A DNA stretch of 55,285 nucleotides from JAVKSL01 sp039583695 (GCA_039583695.1 JAVKSL010000011.1:1-55285), one strand, 5' to 3'; counted from the stretch's first letter, positions 15,519 through 24,659 are shown. Notes: generated from the letters alone by a model not told the origin. Numbers and translations are program-made.

Positions 15519-17444
15519 CTAACCGTCCCCAGAATGTCGGGCCGGGGGTCGCCCACCAGCCCCACCAGCCGCACCAGTCCGGCTGCCCTGCGAGCGCAGT
15601 GTGAGGCGGCGATCGGCGAACCAGGGCCGGAGGCTGAGCCGGGCGGGCGGCAAGTGCCCGTAGATGAGGACCCCCTCGCCGGGCTGTATTCGTCGTAGGG
15701 CGTCTGCGGGAGCGAGGCGCTGCGGTCCCACAGACGCAGTGGTCGAGCGCCGACCGTCGGGGTCGGTGGTCGTTGACGAATGGCGTGCCTCTTCGTCGCC
15801 GATCAGGAGGCTCACGTGCTCGAGGGTGGCAGGGTCGGAGATCCCCGAGAGCACCACCTTGGCCCGGTGGTTGTTGACCACGGTGGCCGCTCTGGCTCCG
15901 TATCGGGCCGCGACCTGGGCCATGTCCTGCCAGATGGTGACCAGCTGAATCCCGTGGCTAGCTGCGGTGGCGGCGATCGTATCCAGCTCGGTCAGTGGCG
16001 CGACGTTGGCTGCCTCGTCCAAGACCACCAACAGTGGGGGGTCCAGAGGCGCGCCGCGCACGGTTGCTCGCTCATAGGCTGCCAGCAGGACTTGGCTGAC
16101 CAAGGCGCTGAACACTGGGCGCAGGCGTTGCTGCTCATGGGCTGGCGCGCAAACAAACAGGGTATGCGCGCCCCCGTCGAGCAGCAGTACCGGGTCGATG
16201 TCCGATCGGGCGGAGGACCAAGCCACGCACGGATCGGCGAATGCCTCCAGAATCGTCTCCGCTGTCGTGTACACCGAGCTTCGCTGGCGATCCTCGCGCC
16301 GCCAACTTGCATGGGCCGCCTGAATCGCCTGGGTCGCGCCGAGTGCGTGGAGGACGGCGTCGACCTCGTCCACTTCCTGCTCATCGACCCATCGCACGAC
16401 ATCGACCATGGTGCGTCCTGAGCAGGCTGCAGCGAACAGCAGGGGAGCGAGGAGCTTTGACGCAGTGGCATACCAGAAGTCCGCCTCGCCCAAACCTTCG
16501 CCGTTGGTCCTGGCTGCGCCGCACAATGCCGCTGACATTCGGCGGGCTCCGGCCCAGCTGAGCGAGCTGGCGAGCGGTGACCACCCAGCGCCAGGCAGTC
16601 CAGTGCTGGCCGTGGGGTCGTAAAGCCAGACCCGGCCCATCGACTCTCGCCATTCCAAGGTGTCTCGGACCAGGTCAGCCTTCACGCTGGTGGCGAGCAC
16701 CGGACCCTCCCATTCCAAGAGGGCGGGCACGGCAAATCCGGAGGTCTTCAAAGTCTGAGTCGGCCCCACGATGATTGCACTGTGGCGTGCTTCAGTTGCC
16801 AGGTAGCGACGGCCGGAGCGTCCGAGGGTGAGGCGGCCCGGGCAGGGCGCAGCCACTTCCAGGGTTCGAAGATCCCCGCTACGCGCCCACCTGGAGCCGC
16901 GAGCCGGTAGGCAGCGGCTCCAGGTGGGCAACCGACCGATCCAGGAGGACAAGCTCCGTCCTCGCGAGCCAGGGCAACCCCCTGCCCACGCCAGCGAGCC
17001 CCGTGAGCCCAGCACCCGTGAGCCCAGCACCCGCCGGCCCAGCACCCGTGAGCCCAGCACCCGCCGGCCTCGAGGGGCGCCGATCGGGCTCGGTTGCCAA
17101 CCGAAGGTCAAGCGACGCAGCGCCGCCACGACAGCCCAGATGATCCCCGCGGCCAGCACGGCCGTGGCCGCCAGCACCGGGTAGTAGATGTAGGCGTTGG
17201 GAATAGCTGTACGGGCGGCTGGAGGCCAGGCCAGTCCAGGCCGAGCGGGATGGGCCAGCAACATGACGAGGATCCGGCCAGCGCCCGCCGGCCCTGTCGG
17301 TGGCCAGCGCCCATGGGTCACCAACCCGGCCAGTTCGCCAGCGGCCCAGACAGTCAAGGCCACACCGACGCCAACTCCGAGAGCTGGGCCCCACGGCAGG
17401 GAGGGACGAGTGGTATCCCCACCAAAGGGGCGGCCAGGCCTCAA
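15519..17444 (-). CDS. VirD4/TraG-type coupling protein
   Basis: Type IV secretion coupling ATPase of ~641 residues. N-terminal membrane segments (ALGVGVGVALTVWAAGEL, then AAGIIWAVVAALRRL) are followed by an actinobacterial TraG core: HSAIIVGPTQTLKTSGFAVP (P-loop with Lys233, and Leu where Gly is usual), PVLATSVKADLV, Walker B LLVVLDEAANVAPL, then IQLVTIWQDMAQVAARYG. I prefer the TTG at 17444, which overlaps the VirB4 stop as TTGA. The frame is open further upstream to 17552, but that would overlap VirB4 by over 100 bases. Between the membrane part and the core is a RVLGS repeat encoded by a 15-base array. It is the last gene of the secretion operon. Confidence 0.87.
   Translation of the reverse strand: MRPGRPFGGDTTRPSLPWGPALGVGVGVALTVWAAGELAGLVTHGRWPPTGPAGAGRILVMLLAHPARPGLAWPPAARTAIPNAYIYYPVLAATAVLAAGIIWAVVAALRRLTFGWQPSPIGAPRGRRVLGSRVLGRRVLGSRVLGSRGSLAWAGGCPGSRGRSLSSWIGRLPTWSRCLPARGSRWARSGDLRTLEVAAPCPGRLTLGRSGRRYLATEARHSAIIVGPTQTLKTSGFAVPALLEWEGPVLATSVKADLVRDTLEWRESMGRVWLYDPTASTGLPGAGWSPLASSLSWAGARRMSAALCGAARTNGEGLGEADFWYATASKLLAPLLFAAACSGRTMVDVVRWVDEQEVDEVDAVLHALGATQAIQAAHASWRREDRQRSSVYTTAETILEAFADPCVAWSSARSDIDPVLLLDGGAHTLFVCAPAHEQQRLRPVFSALVSQVLLAAYERATVRGAPLDPPLLVVLDEAANVAPLTELDTIAATAASHGIQLVTIWQDMAQVAARYGARAATVVNNHRAKVVLSGISDPATLEHVSLLIGDEEARHSSTTTDPDGRRSTTASVGPQRLAPADALRRIQPGEGVLIYGHLPPARLSLRPWFADRRLTLRSQGSRTGAAGGAGGRPPARHSGDG
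17003..17070. repeat. 15-bp tandem repeat inside the coupling-protein gene
   Basis: About four and a half copies of GTGAGCCCAGCACCC with variant units (GCCGGCCCAGCACCC). On the minus strand they encode a repeated R-V-L-G-S/R pentapeptide in the linker between the membrane segments and the ATPase core. Confidence 0.9.
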
Positions 17445-18688
17445 TCGGGGACCGCCCGCAGCCCGGTCATGCCGGCGTCGGTGTCGATCAGCCGTCGCTC
17501 GATGTCGCTCAGCTGATGTTCGACCAGAAATGATTGACGTCCGACCTTCCAAAGCGATATGCCCCTGCCGAGCTGCGGAAGAAGCTCGGCTTCGGCACCC
17601 GACAAGCCCAGCAGCTCGGTCGAGCGCGCGACCTCCGCCTGTGGTTGGGCATAGCTGACCACGGTCTCGGAGTCTGCGAGCAGGCCTTGGGCGAGCTTGA
17701 CCGTCTCTGAACCATTCGCCCCTGTGGCCGCCAGGTCAGACAAGTGGTGCAGGACCGCCATGTTGGCCACCCCGTACGCACGTGACAGCTTCCAGGTGGC
17801 TTGGAGCCACCTGGCAATCCCCACATTGGCCAGAATCGCCCAGGCCTCGTCGACCACGAACAGGCGAAGCTGACCGTCATGGGCCGACAACCGGGCGCTC
17901 AACCAAGCAGTGGCGCAGGTCATCAAGATGCCCAGGGCAGCCGACCCATAGACCGCGGACAGATCGAGGACCACGAGTGGGCTGTCGAGGTCGATACCCG
18001 CTGTGGTGGGTCCATCGAACATGCCTGCAAGGTCACCGTGAACCATCCTGCGCAGCTCCAGGGCCACGTCCCGCCCATCGGCGAGGAGGGTCGCCACGTC
18101 CGTATAGACAGTCCTGGCCGAGCTCGCCGATGGATTGAGCATCGCGTCCACGACCACGGGCAGGGTCGGGACGGCACCGACCCGGGCACCGGCCCCCAAC
18201 CCGCACGACACGGCGGTCAGGCCGAGCTCCAGTGCAGTGCGTTCCCGAGGCGTCAGAGCCCTGCACAAGCTGGCTTCTGCCAGGGATGCCAGCAAGTCGA
18301 CCCTGCTGCCGGTGCCACCCAGGTCCAGCGGATTGAGCCGAACCTCGCCTCGCGGTCGAAGCTTGATCGACTCGACGCCCCAAGCTCGAGCCAACGGGCC
18401 GTACTCACCTTTCGGGTCGATCACCCAGGCTTGGCGCCCGAGCACCGACTGACGCCACAAGTAGCTCTTCACGAACGAGCTCTTGCCCCGACCAATCTGG
18501 CCGATCACCACCATGTTCGGATTGCTCAGAACCCCCCGCTTGTAGAGGTCGAACGGGTCGTAGGTGAAGGCACCTCCGAGCAGGTTCCGCCCGACCACGA
18601 TCCCGCTGGTGCCGAGGTCTGCACCCACCACGAACGGATAGGCAGCTCCCAGGTGTGCGGTGGTCGCGCGGTGCGCGCTGGGCATCAT
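17441..18688 (-). CDS. VirB4-like secretion ATPase
   Basis: A 415-residue VirB4/TraC-type ATPase. P-loop VVIGQIGRGKSSFVK has Lys69; VIDPKGEYGPLARAWG and LNPLDLGG follow, and Walker B is LFVVDEAWAILAN, then ARWLQATWKLSRAYGVANMA. It is half the length of Gram-negative VirB4, lacking the N-terminal domain; the SCO6880-like protein encoded just upstream probably supplies that part, as in other actinobacterial systems. Two adjacent ATGs open the gene, and the first overlaps the end of the upstream gene. The stop overlaps the TraG start. Expected at the inner face of the membrane, energising assembly or transfer. Confidence 0.9.
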   Translation of the reverse strand: MMPSAHRATTAHLGAAYPFVVGADLGTSGIVVGRNLLGGAFTYDPFDLYKRGVLSNPNMVVIGQIGRGKSSFVKSYLWRQSVLGRQAWVIDPKGEYGPLARAWGVESIKLRPRGEVRLNPLDLGGTGSRVDLLASLAEASLCRALTPRERTALELGLTAVSCGLGAGARVGAVPTLPVVVDAMLNPSASSARTVYTDVATLLADGRDVALELRRMVHGDLAGMFDGPTTAGIDLDSPLVVLDLSAVYGSAALGILMTCATAWLSARLSAHDGQLRLFVVDEAWAILANVGIARWLQATWKLSRAYGVANMAVLHHLSDLAATGANGSETVKLAQGLLADSETVVSYAQPQAEVARSTELLGLSGAEAELLPQLGRGISLWKVGRQSFLVEHQLSDIERRLIDTDAGMTGLRAVPD

Positions 18689-20199
18689 GACAGCCCCCGG
18701 CCCAATGGCAGTGTCCAGGTGAAGGCTTCGTCCTGTTGCCCGTAGAGCCGGCGCAGCTCCAGACGGGCCTGACCAGCGGCCTGCTCCATCCTGACGCAGT
18801 CAGCGTCCAGGGCCTCGGTGGACCTGGAGGTCACTGTCACATACCCCGAGAAACGGTACTCGGCGTGCCCGTCGGCCAACTCCACCTCGCGCTGGGTGAC
18901 GGCTTGGGCCTCTCGGCCCCGTCTCGCGCTGGTCAAGAATCCCCCTCGGCGTCGGATCTCGGCATCCGCCAGGTCGGCTGTCCTGGCCTGGCGCACGTCT
19001 CGGGCCGCCTTGAGTGGGCTGATCGGTTCCATCGTGACCGACATGGTGTGACGGACCCCCGAATGCAGCAGCACTGGTGACAGGAAGTCCGGTCCCACAT
19101 CGAAGCGCGGCCACTCGGCAATCCAGTAGGTCGCGTGCCAGGTCGCCTCGGTACGATGAGCTGTCCAGGTTGTCTCGCTGGCGATGGGCCAGGGCCAGGT
19201 TGGACCCGTGCCCGACGTCTCCTCGCCGCCCTTCGCTGGCCCATGGCCGCTTGGCGCCTTGGGCCACTCCTCGATTGCCTGGCGCATCGTGCTCGCCAAC
19301 ACCCTCGGGGACAGCGCGCCCTGAACCAGGACCTCCGCGCCAAACAATGCGGTCTGCAGGTTCCGAAGCTCGCGGGCCAGCAGCGCACAAGCGCCCCCGT
19401 CGCCGCCGCCAAAGGCCCGGATGTCGCGGCTCGAGCGGTCTGCCCGGACCGAGAGTGCCAGCAGAGCTTGGTGCGCTCGAGCCAGCCGTCCTGCTCTGCC
19501 GACCACCTCCTCGTAGGAGCGGGCTGCCGGGGAATCTGGAGAGAGCACCATGACGGAGCGCATGTGCTGGGTGAGCCGGGACGGTTCGCCCGGAAGGTCT
19601 CGCTCCACCCACTGGAGTCGGTGCACCGGGCTGCCCTCCCGGGCGAGCGAGGCCAGAAGCGCCGACCACGCGGCCACCCGGCGATGTCGCTCGTCGGCTT
19701 CGAGGAGCGCAAAGGAAGTGCCCGACACGGCGATCACCCCGGTATATGTCCGGGCACGAGCATCGTGGACGACCCCCATGCACAGGCCCCCCGCCGCGGT
19801 GAGCGGTGCCAGCAGCCGGCAACCGCTCAAGGCGGGGGGCATCGCCCGACGATTGATCCCAGGGGCTGGCACCCCTGGGATTCGCTGTCCCAGGGAAGGC
19901 ACCGAGCTGACATGCCGTGAGCCGCCTGCGATCAGGCGGAGCACCCACGCGGTGACCACGGGGCACCATTGATCGCAGGTCCTGCCGCCGATCGGCCAAG
20001 TCGCCGCGCCAAGCCCGAGCCCGATGACTGCCAGCGCTGCGAACAGATTGAGCGGAGGGCGCAGGGCGCGGAGCAACCCGACGGCAATCACCGTCCCGGT
20101 CGTGACCACGGCGACCTGGCCACCGCGCCAACCGGCGATCAGGCCCCGCTTCTCCAGCGGACCAAACCGGTATCGAGGCTGCTCAGGACGTGGCGCCAC
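18685..20199 (-). CDS. SCO6880-family type IV secretion protein
   Basis: A 504-residue protein of the SCO6880 family found beside VirB4 and TraG in actinobacterial conjugative elements. It starts PRYRFGPLEKRGLIAGWRGG and has two hydrophobic segments in the first ~90 residues (VAVVTTGTVIAVGLLRAL; LFAALAVIGLGLGAATWPIG). A long soluble part resembling the N-terminal half of VirB4 follows (YTGVIAVSGTSFALLEADER and MSVTMEPISPLKAARDVRQA). The membrane part suggests a VirB3/VirB4-N role. The ATG is followed tightly by the operon order SCO6880, VirB4, TraG with overlaps. The exact mechanism is not known for the family. Confidence 0.82.
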   Translation of the reverse strand: MAPRPEQPRYRFGPLEKRGLIAGWRGGQVAVVTTGTVIAVGLLRALRPPLNLFAALAVIGLGLGAATWPIGGRTCDQWCPVVTAWVLRLIAGGSRHVSSVPSLGQRIPGVPAPGINRRAMPPALSGCRLLAPLTAAGGLCMGVVHDARARTYTGVIAVSGTSFALLEADERHRRVAAWSALLASLAREGSPVHRLQWVERDLPGEPSRLTQHMRSVMVLSPDSPAARSYEEVVGRAGRLARAHQALLALSVRADRSSRDIRAFGGGDGGACALLARELRNLQTALFGAEVLVQGALSPRVLASTMRQAIEEWPKAPSGHGPAKGGEETSGTGPTWPWPIASETTWTAHRTEATWHATYWIAEWPRFDVGPDFLSPVLLHSGVRHTMSVTMEPISPLKAARDVRQARTADLADAEIRRRGGFLTSARRGREAQAVTQREVELADGHAEYRFSGYVTVTSRSTEALDADCVRMEQAAGQARLELRRLYGQQDEAFTWTLPLGRGLS

Positions 20200-20247
20200 A
20201 TTGGCCTCCGTTCTCGAACGGCCTGATCGCGAGGAATTGAGTCCCTG

Positions 20248-21540
20248 TCATGGCGTGTCCTGTGTCCCAGCTCCGACCTGCGCTCCCAAGGGATCGGGCC
20301 CTTCGGTCAGAATTGCTGCCATTCCAGCGCTACCCCTTTCCCCGCCACCAGAATGGCCGCCAGCTCCCGTCGGCCAGGACCCGTCGCCGGGCGAGTCGCC
20401 ACCGACCGGCCCACCGCCACCGACCGGCCCACCGCCACCGACCGGCCCACCGCCACCGACCGGTCCACCGCCACCGACCGGCCCACCGCCAGCACGGGGC
20501 GGTTCGTCTGGCACAAAGGGAGGCGTGTCACCTCCCTCCCTGACTGCGAATTTTCCGGAGCCGCTCGGATAGATGCTGTCCCTCGGGCCATCGCCGGCAA
20601 CAAGCATCTCGGGGTACATGGCACCCTCCCCTCCTCCCAGGCCGACGATCATCGAGCCCGCCCGGACCACAGGTCGACTGATCGTGGAGGCAAGCCTCCG
20701 GCCAGCGCCTTCGAGGTGCCCAACTGCGCCGGCCTCGATCATCGGCAGCAAGCGCAGCACAGCAAAAGGACTCAGGGTCGCGAGGAACAGCATGGCAGTG
20801 CCCTGCAACAGGCTTCCCATCCCAGGATGAGTGCTGGGCGTAACGATGGCGTCGGTCGCCAACCTGATCACCGCCACCATCACCAGCTTGGACAGCACCA
20901 GGGCAGCAATGGTCTCGGCCAGACGCCTCGAGAGCCGAGCCGTGGCGGGCCAGATGAGCCCAGCCAGCACCAAGGGAAGGAATAGGACCGTCACTTCTAT
21001 GGCCGCCGCTCGCACGACCAGCTCCAACCACAGGAGGAAAGCCCCGAACGTCAGGATGATCAGCACGCCGGACACCACGAAGATTGGGGCAAAGCCCGAA
21101 CTGTCTGCGAGGGTGACGTCTCGCATCAACATCGCCAGGTCGGCGCTGCTCCCCGACGCGATCTGGGCGGACATCGCGTCGACAGCCGATGACCCGAGCC
21201 GCACCAGCTCCACTCCGGCACCGGTGAGGATGATCGCCAACGGAACGAACACCAGCGCCGAGCGCAGCATCTGGCCCACCCGTTGGTTGATCAGGGCCTG
21301 GACTATCGCCCCGAGCAGGAGTGGCAGCATAAGCCCGGCGGTCAGGTCCACCATCCCCTGGTAGTTGAGAGAGAACCACAGGGCATCGAGCTTCGGGCCC
21401 GTGGTCATCAGCGCATGTCCAATCTGGCTCAGCAGCCAGATTGCGCCCTGTGTCACGGATCGGTTTATCCCGTTGAGGACCTGGCCGACGATGAGGCGGG
21501 CGACGGAGCTACCGAGGCCAGCGAGCAGCGCCGGCCTCAT
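20248..21540 (-). CDS. TrbL/VirB6-like polytopic membrane protein
   Basis: A 430-residue integral membrane protein, start ATG 21540, overlapping the preceding stop by one base. About six hydrophobic helices are visible (e.g. AGLMLPLLLGAIVQAL, ALVFVPLAIILTGAGV, FVVSGVLIILTFGAFLLWLE, VTVLFLPLVLAGLIWP, LVLSKLVMVAVIRLA). This is the layout of TrbL/VirB6 channel proteins. The cytosolic or external tail is rich in Gly/Pro and holds five GGGPVG hexapeptides from an 18-base array, then a Ser/Gly-rich end. It is the second gene of the secretion operon. The function is by topology and context; sequence similarity of VirB6 proteins is always low. Confidence 0.75.
   Translation of the reverse strand: MRPALLAGLGSSVARLIVGQVLNGINRSVTQGAIWLLSQIGHALMTTGPKLDALWFSLNYQGMVDLTAGLMLPLLLGAIVQALINQRVGQMLRSALVFVPLAIILTGAGVELVRLGSSAVDAMSAQIASGSSADLAMLMRDVTLADSSGFAPIFVVSGVLIILTFGAFLLWLELVVRAAAIEVTVLFLPLVLAGLIWPATARLSRRLAETIAALVLSKLVMVAVIRLATDAIVTPSTHPGMGSLLQGTAMLFLATLSPFAVLRLLPMIEAGAVGHLEGAGRRLASTISRPVVRAGSMIVGLGGGEGAMYPEMLVAGDGPRDSIYPSGSGKFAVREGGDTPPFVPDEPPRAGGGPVGGGGPVGGGGPVGGGGPVGGGGPVGGDSPGDGSWPTGAGGHSGGGERGSAGMAAILTEGPDPLGAQVGAGTQDTP
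20401..20490. repeat. 18-bp tandem repeat, 5 copies, in the TrbL-like gene
   Basis: Five exact-phase copies of ACCGACCGGCCCACCGCC with a single C-to-T change in the fourth. On the minus strand they encode G-G-G-P-V-G hexapeptides near the C-terminus. Confidence 0.96.
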
Positions 21541-21929
21541 CAGATGGACCTTCCCGCGTTGAAGAAGAACTCGATGATCCCGGGTGCCGCCCCGACCAGG
21601 AGGGCGGCGGCGCCAGATACCAGGACTGCTCGCCGACCGGCGACCGACTGGTTGTAGTTTTGCGAGTGCGCGCCCAGGGCCCACACTGCGGCCCCGATCA
21701 CCAGGCCCACCAGCGCCAGGATCATCGCCCAGTACCCGATGGCGTCGACCAGCTTCTGAATGGTGCTGATCCCGGGCATGCCTGAGCTGCTGGGGGTAAA
21801 GAACGTGACGACCGGTGCACCGCCGCCGCCAGGGCTGCTGTTGGAGCTGGACGCAGCCACGAGGAGGATCCTCGTCGGCACGCCGCGCAAGCTCCCCACT
21901 ACCTGATTCACCACCGACTCGACAACCAT
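21540..21929 (-). CDS. Small two-helix membrane protein (VirB2/DUF6112-like)
   Basis: A 129-residue protein, first gene of the secretion operon. It has a Ser/Gly-rich segment at residues ~25-50 and two hydrophobic helices (YWAMILALVGLVIGAAVWAL; RAVLVSGAAALLVGAAPGII) separated by the short loop GAHSQNYNQSVAGRR. This matches the pilin-like or DUF6112 proteins at the head of actinobacterial type IV secretion clusters. A GGAGGAG sits just before the ATG. It may be the pilus-subunit or channel-seal component. Assignment rests on topology, size and position. Confidence 0.65.
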   Translation of the reverse strand: MVVESVVNQVVGSLRGVPTRILLVAASSSNSSPGGGGAPVVTFFTPSSSGMPGISTIQKLVDAIGYWAMILALVGLVIGAAVWALGAHSQNYNQSVAGRRAVLVSGAAALLVGAAPGIIEFFFNAGRSI

Positions 21930-21970
21930 GGCTCTCCTCCGTCCTGACGTCTAGTTCTTGACTACAACGA

Positions 21971-21988
21971 TACATGAAACATCATGTA
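21971..21988. promoter_or_regulatory. Perfect palindrome between divergent secretion genes
   Basis: TACATGA-AACA-TCATGTA has two perfect 7-base arms with a four-base spacer. It is midway in the 69-base gap between the operon starting at 21929 (minus) and the transglycosylase at 21999 (plus). The position and local AT-richness suggest an operator controlling both directions. The cognate regulator is not evident in the cluster. Confidence 0.6.
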
Positions 21989-21998
21989 AACTCAAGTC

Positions 21999-22601
21999 GT
22001 GCGTCGGTTGGCGATCCTGGTCCTGGCACTTCCGTTTCTGGTCCTCTTCCCGATCGTGGTGCTTGCCAGCGTGGCCGACGGGTGGACTCAGGTATCGGTC
22101 ACGGCCCAAGGCCGCCGCCCGAGCACCCCCCCACGCCACGGCTTGTCGCCAGCGCCGGGCGCCCTACCGAGCGCTGGCGCCCTGGCCGCCGTACCCCCCG
22201 CGATGCTCGCTGCCTACCGCGCAGCGGCCAGGACCTGCCCTGGCCTGGCGTGGTCGGTCCTGGCTGGCATCGGTACAGTGGAGTCGTCGAATGGGACCTC
22301 GAACCTGCCCGGGGTGCACTCGGGGTCAAACTTTGCAGGAGCAGAGGGTCCCATGCAGTTCGAGCCGGCAACCTTCGCCGCCTACGCGTACCCGGTTCCG
22401 CCGGGCGGGGTAAGTCCCCCCAGCCCCTACGACCCGACCGATGCCGTCTACGCAGCAGCGCGTGACCTGTGCGCAAACGGGGGCGGGACCCCGGGCGGCC
22501 TACCTGGCGCTGTGTTTGCCTACAACCACGCACGGTGGTACGTGAACGAGGTGCTCGGGCTTGCCAACGAGTACGCATCAACATCCGGCCAATCTGCATG
22601 A
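21999..22601 (+). CDS. Lytic transglycosylase (VirB1-like)
   Basis: A 200-residue exported peptidoglycan hydrolase. An N-terminal hydrophobic helix (LAILVLALPFLVLFPIVVLA) acts as a signal or anchor. The SLT-like domain carries the catalytic Glu95 in VLAGIGTVESSNGTSN, then AEGPMQFEPATFAAYA, and VFAYNHARWYVNEVLGLA. It is divergent from the secretion operon and presumably opens the cell wall for the channel. GTG 21999 is the start; the leader is only 11 bases from the palindrome. The family assignment is good, and the link with secretion follows from context. Confidence 0.85.
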   Translation: MRRLAILVLALPFLVLFPIVVLASVADGWTQVSVTAQGRRPSTPPRHGLSPAPGALPSAGALAAVPPAMLAAYRAAARTCPGLAWSVLAGIGTVESSNGTSNLPGVHSGSNFAGAEGPMQFEPATFAAYAYPVPPGGVSPPSPYDPTDAVYAAARDLCANGGGTPGGLPGAVFAYNHARWYVNEVLGLANEYASTSGQSA

Positions 22602-22659
22602 GTTGAGCTAAACTTTTCCACGTGCCCAACGGCTCGGTGCTGAGTCAGGAGACCTCCAC

Positions 22660-23952
22660 GTGAGCCAACGTGATCTCGTCGTGCTAGTGACCGCCCTGGC
22701 CACCGTGTCTGCCGCCGGGATCTCGTTGGCAGCCGGTCTGGCCCTCTCCCGGCGCGCCCTGCGCCGACATTTGACGGGCATGGCTGAGGTGCTCGGCGAG
22801 AAGGACAGCGGCTCGCTCGAGGACCTCGTGCGGCGACTCCAGCGTGCTGTCGAGGGGCTTACGAAGCGTCCTTCCCTGATCGAGCAGGACGCCCAGGCTC
22901 CCGACCGCCTGGCCGCCGCCCCCGAGGAGCACCCAACGCTTCGCCAGGTCCTCGACGCACTGCCCCAAGGGGTGGTGCTCAGGGCTCCGGGCGGGGCGCC
23001 GATCATCCGTAATGCGCGGGCGCGCAGCCTCCTCGACGGGCAGGCCGAGGTGCTGGCGGCCCGGGTCGTCGATGAGCTGCTGGATCGTTCCGCTCATGGC
23101 GTTCCCGCAGAGCGCACCATCGAGCTATACGGACCCCCGCGGCGTACCCTCACGGTCCGCACTGTGCCCATCCCGGATCCCGGCGGCTTACTGAGCGTGC
23201 TCGCGGTGATCGAGGACGTGTCGGAGCTGCGCCGGCTGGAGGCGGTACGCAGTGACTTCGTGGCCAACATGAGCCACGAGCTCAAGACCCCGGCGGGAGC
23301 CCTGGGCCTGCTGGCCGAGACCCTTGTCGACGAGGAGGACCCGGCGGTATCTCGTCACCTGGCCGATCGGATCCAAGCCGAGGCCTTTCGCCTCACCCGG
23401 ATCATCGACGACCTTCTCGACCTGTCTCGCATCGAGGCATCCGAGATGTCTCCAATGGTGCCCCTGGAACTAAATCCGCTGATGAGCGAGGCCCTCGACG
23501 GGGTCCGGACGATGGCGCAGGCCCGCCGCGTCAGCCTGATGTCCACCGACTCCCACGGTTCCCTCGTCGTTCTTGGCGACCGACGACAGCTTGTCTCGGC
23601 CCTGCACAACCTTCTGGCCAACGCAGTGAAGTTCACCGACCCAGGAACCTCCGTGACCCTGTCAATCAATGCCACCCCGGACGCAGTCGACATCGTGGTG
23701 ACCGACCACGGCATGGGCATACCCGCTGCAGACATGGAGCGCGTCTTCGAGCGTTTCTACCGGGTCGACCACGGTCGGAGCCGGGACACCGGCGGGACTG
23801 GCCTGGGACTGGCTATCGTGCGCCACGTGGCCAACAATCATGGCGGGAGGGTCTGGGTCAAATCTCGGGAGGGTGAGGGGTCGTCGTTCACGCTCCGGCT
23901 CCCACTTGCTGGCGCCAGCACTGCCCAACCAGCTGAGGTCGGCGAGACGTGA
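22660..23952 (+). CDS. senX3: SenX3-like sensor histidine kinase
   Basis: A 430-residue membrane histidine kinase of the PhoR/SenX3 group for phosphate sensing. One N-terminal hydrophobic helix (VLVTALATVSAAGISLAAGL) is followed by a PAS-like region (~100-190), the dimerisation box FVANMSHELKTPAGALGLLA with phospho-acceptor His206, then N-box LLANAVKFTD, G1 VTDHGMGIP and G2 GGTGLGLAIVRHVA. SenX3 usually has two membrane helices; only one is clear here. AGGAG precedes GTG 22660. The stop overlaps the response regulator by four bases, and the operon continues into fur. Confidence 0.92.
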   Translation: MSQRDLVVLVTALATVSAAGISLAAGLALSRRALRRHLTGMAEVLGEKDSGSLEDLVRRLQRAVEGLTKRPSLIEQDAQAPDRLAAAPEEHPTLRQVLDALPQGVVLRAPGGAPIIRNARARSLLDGQAEVLAARVVDELLDRSAHGVPAERTIELYGPPRRTLTVRTVPIPDPGGLLSVLAVIEDVSELRRLEAVRSDFVANMSHELKTPAGALGLLAETLVDEEDPAVSRHLADRIQAEAFRLTRIIDDLLDLSRIEASEMSPMVPLELNPLMSEALDGVRTMAQARRVSLMSTDSHGSLVVLGDRRQLVSALHNLLANAVKFTDPGTSVTLSINATPDAVDIVVTDHGMGIPAADMERVFERFYRVDHGRSRDTGGTGLGLAIVRHVANNHGGRVWVKSREGEGSSFTLRLPLAGASTAQPAEVGET

Positions 23953-24659
23953 GCACGCCTGAGACCACCATCTTGCTGGCCGAGGACGAGGACTCCTTTG
24001 TCGACGCCCTGGTGATCGGGCTCAAGAGAGAGGGATTCGTCGTGGTTGTCGCTCGCGACGGGCCCTCCGCCCTGGAGCGCTTCGACGCGATGAAGCCCGA
24101 TCTGGTCCTTCTCGACGTCATGTTGCCCAAGATGTCCGGCATCGACGTTTGTCGGGAGATCCGCTCGCGCTCCTCGGTGCCGATCATCATGGTGACCGCC
24201 AAGACCGAGGAGATTGACACGGTGGTCGGTCTCGAAGTTGGCGCGGACGACTATGTAACCAAGCCATACAAGCTGCGTGAGCTGGTGGCGCGCATGAGGG
24301 CGGTCATGCGTCGGGTTCCACCGCTGGAGGCAGGGGCGCAGAGCGCCGACACCATCGAGATCGGCGGGGTGAGCCTGGACCCCGAGCGTCACGAGGTCAC
24401 GGTGAGGGGGGAGGAGGTCAAGCTGCCCCTCAAGGAGTTCGAGCTCCTCGAGCTGTTGCTGGAAAACGCTGGCCGGGTCCTGACCAGGGATACCCTTATC
24501 GACAGAGTCTGGGGACCCCACTACGTCGGCGACACCCGGACCCTCGACGTGCACGTCAAGCGCCTGCGCGCCAGGATCGAGGAGGATCCGTCCAGGCCTG
24601 CGCTGATCACCACGATCCGGGGGCTCGGATATCGCTTCGAGGCAACAACCCGGAGGTGA
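23949..24659 (+). CDS. regX3: RegX3/PhoP-like response regulator
   Basis: A 236-residue OmpR-family regulator. The receiver has ILLAEDEDSFVDAL, DLVLLDVMLPKMSG with Asp56, and YVTKPYKLRELVARM. The winged helix includes VKLPLKEFELLELLLENAGR, LTRDTLIDRVWGPHYVGDTR and LDVHVKRLRARIEEDP. It pairs with the kinase upstream through a four-base overlap and overlaps the Fur-family gene in the same way, so all three are one translational unit. Known targets of RegX3 are phosphate genes and, in several actinobacteria, glutamine synthetase, which makes the GTTCAC repeats at 10620 relevant. Confidence 0.93.
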   Translation: MSTPETTILLAEDEDSFVDALVIGLKREGFVVVVARDGPSALERFDAMKPDLVLLDVMLPKMSGIDVCREIRSRSSVPIIMVTAKTEEIDTVVGLEVGADDYVTKPYKLRELVARMRAVMRRVPPLEAGAQSADTIEIGGVSLDPERHEVTVRGEEVKLPLKEFELLELLLENAGRVLTRDTLIDRVWGPHYVGDTRTLDVHVKRLRARIEEDPSRPALITTIRGLGYRFEATTRR

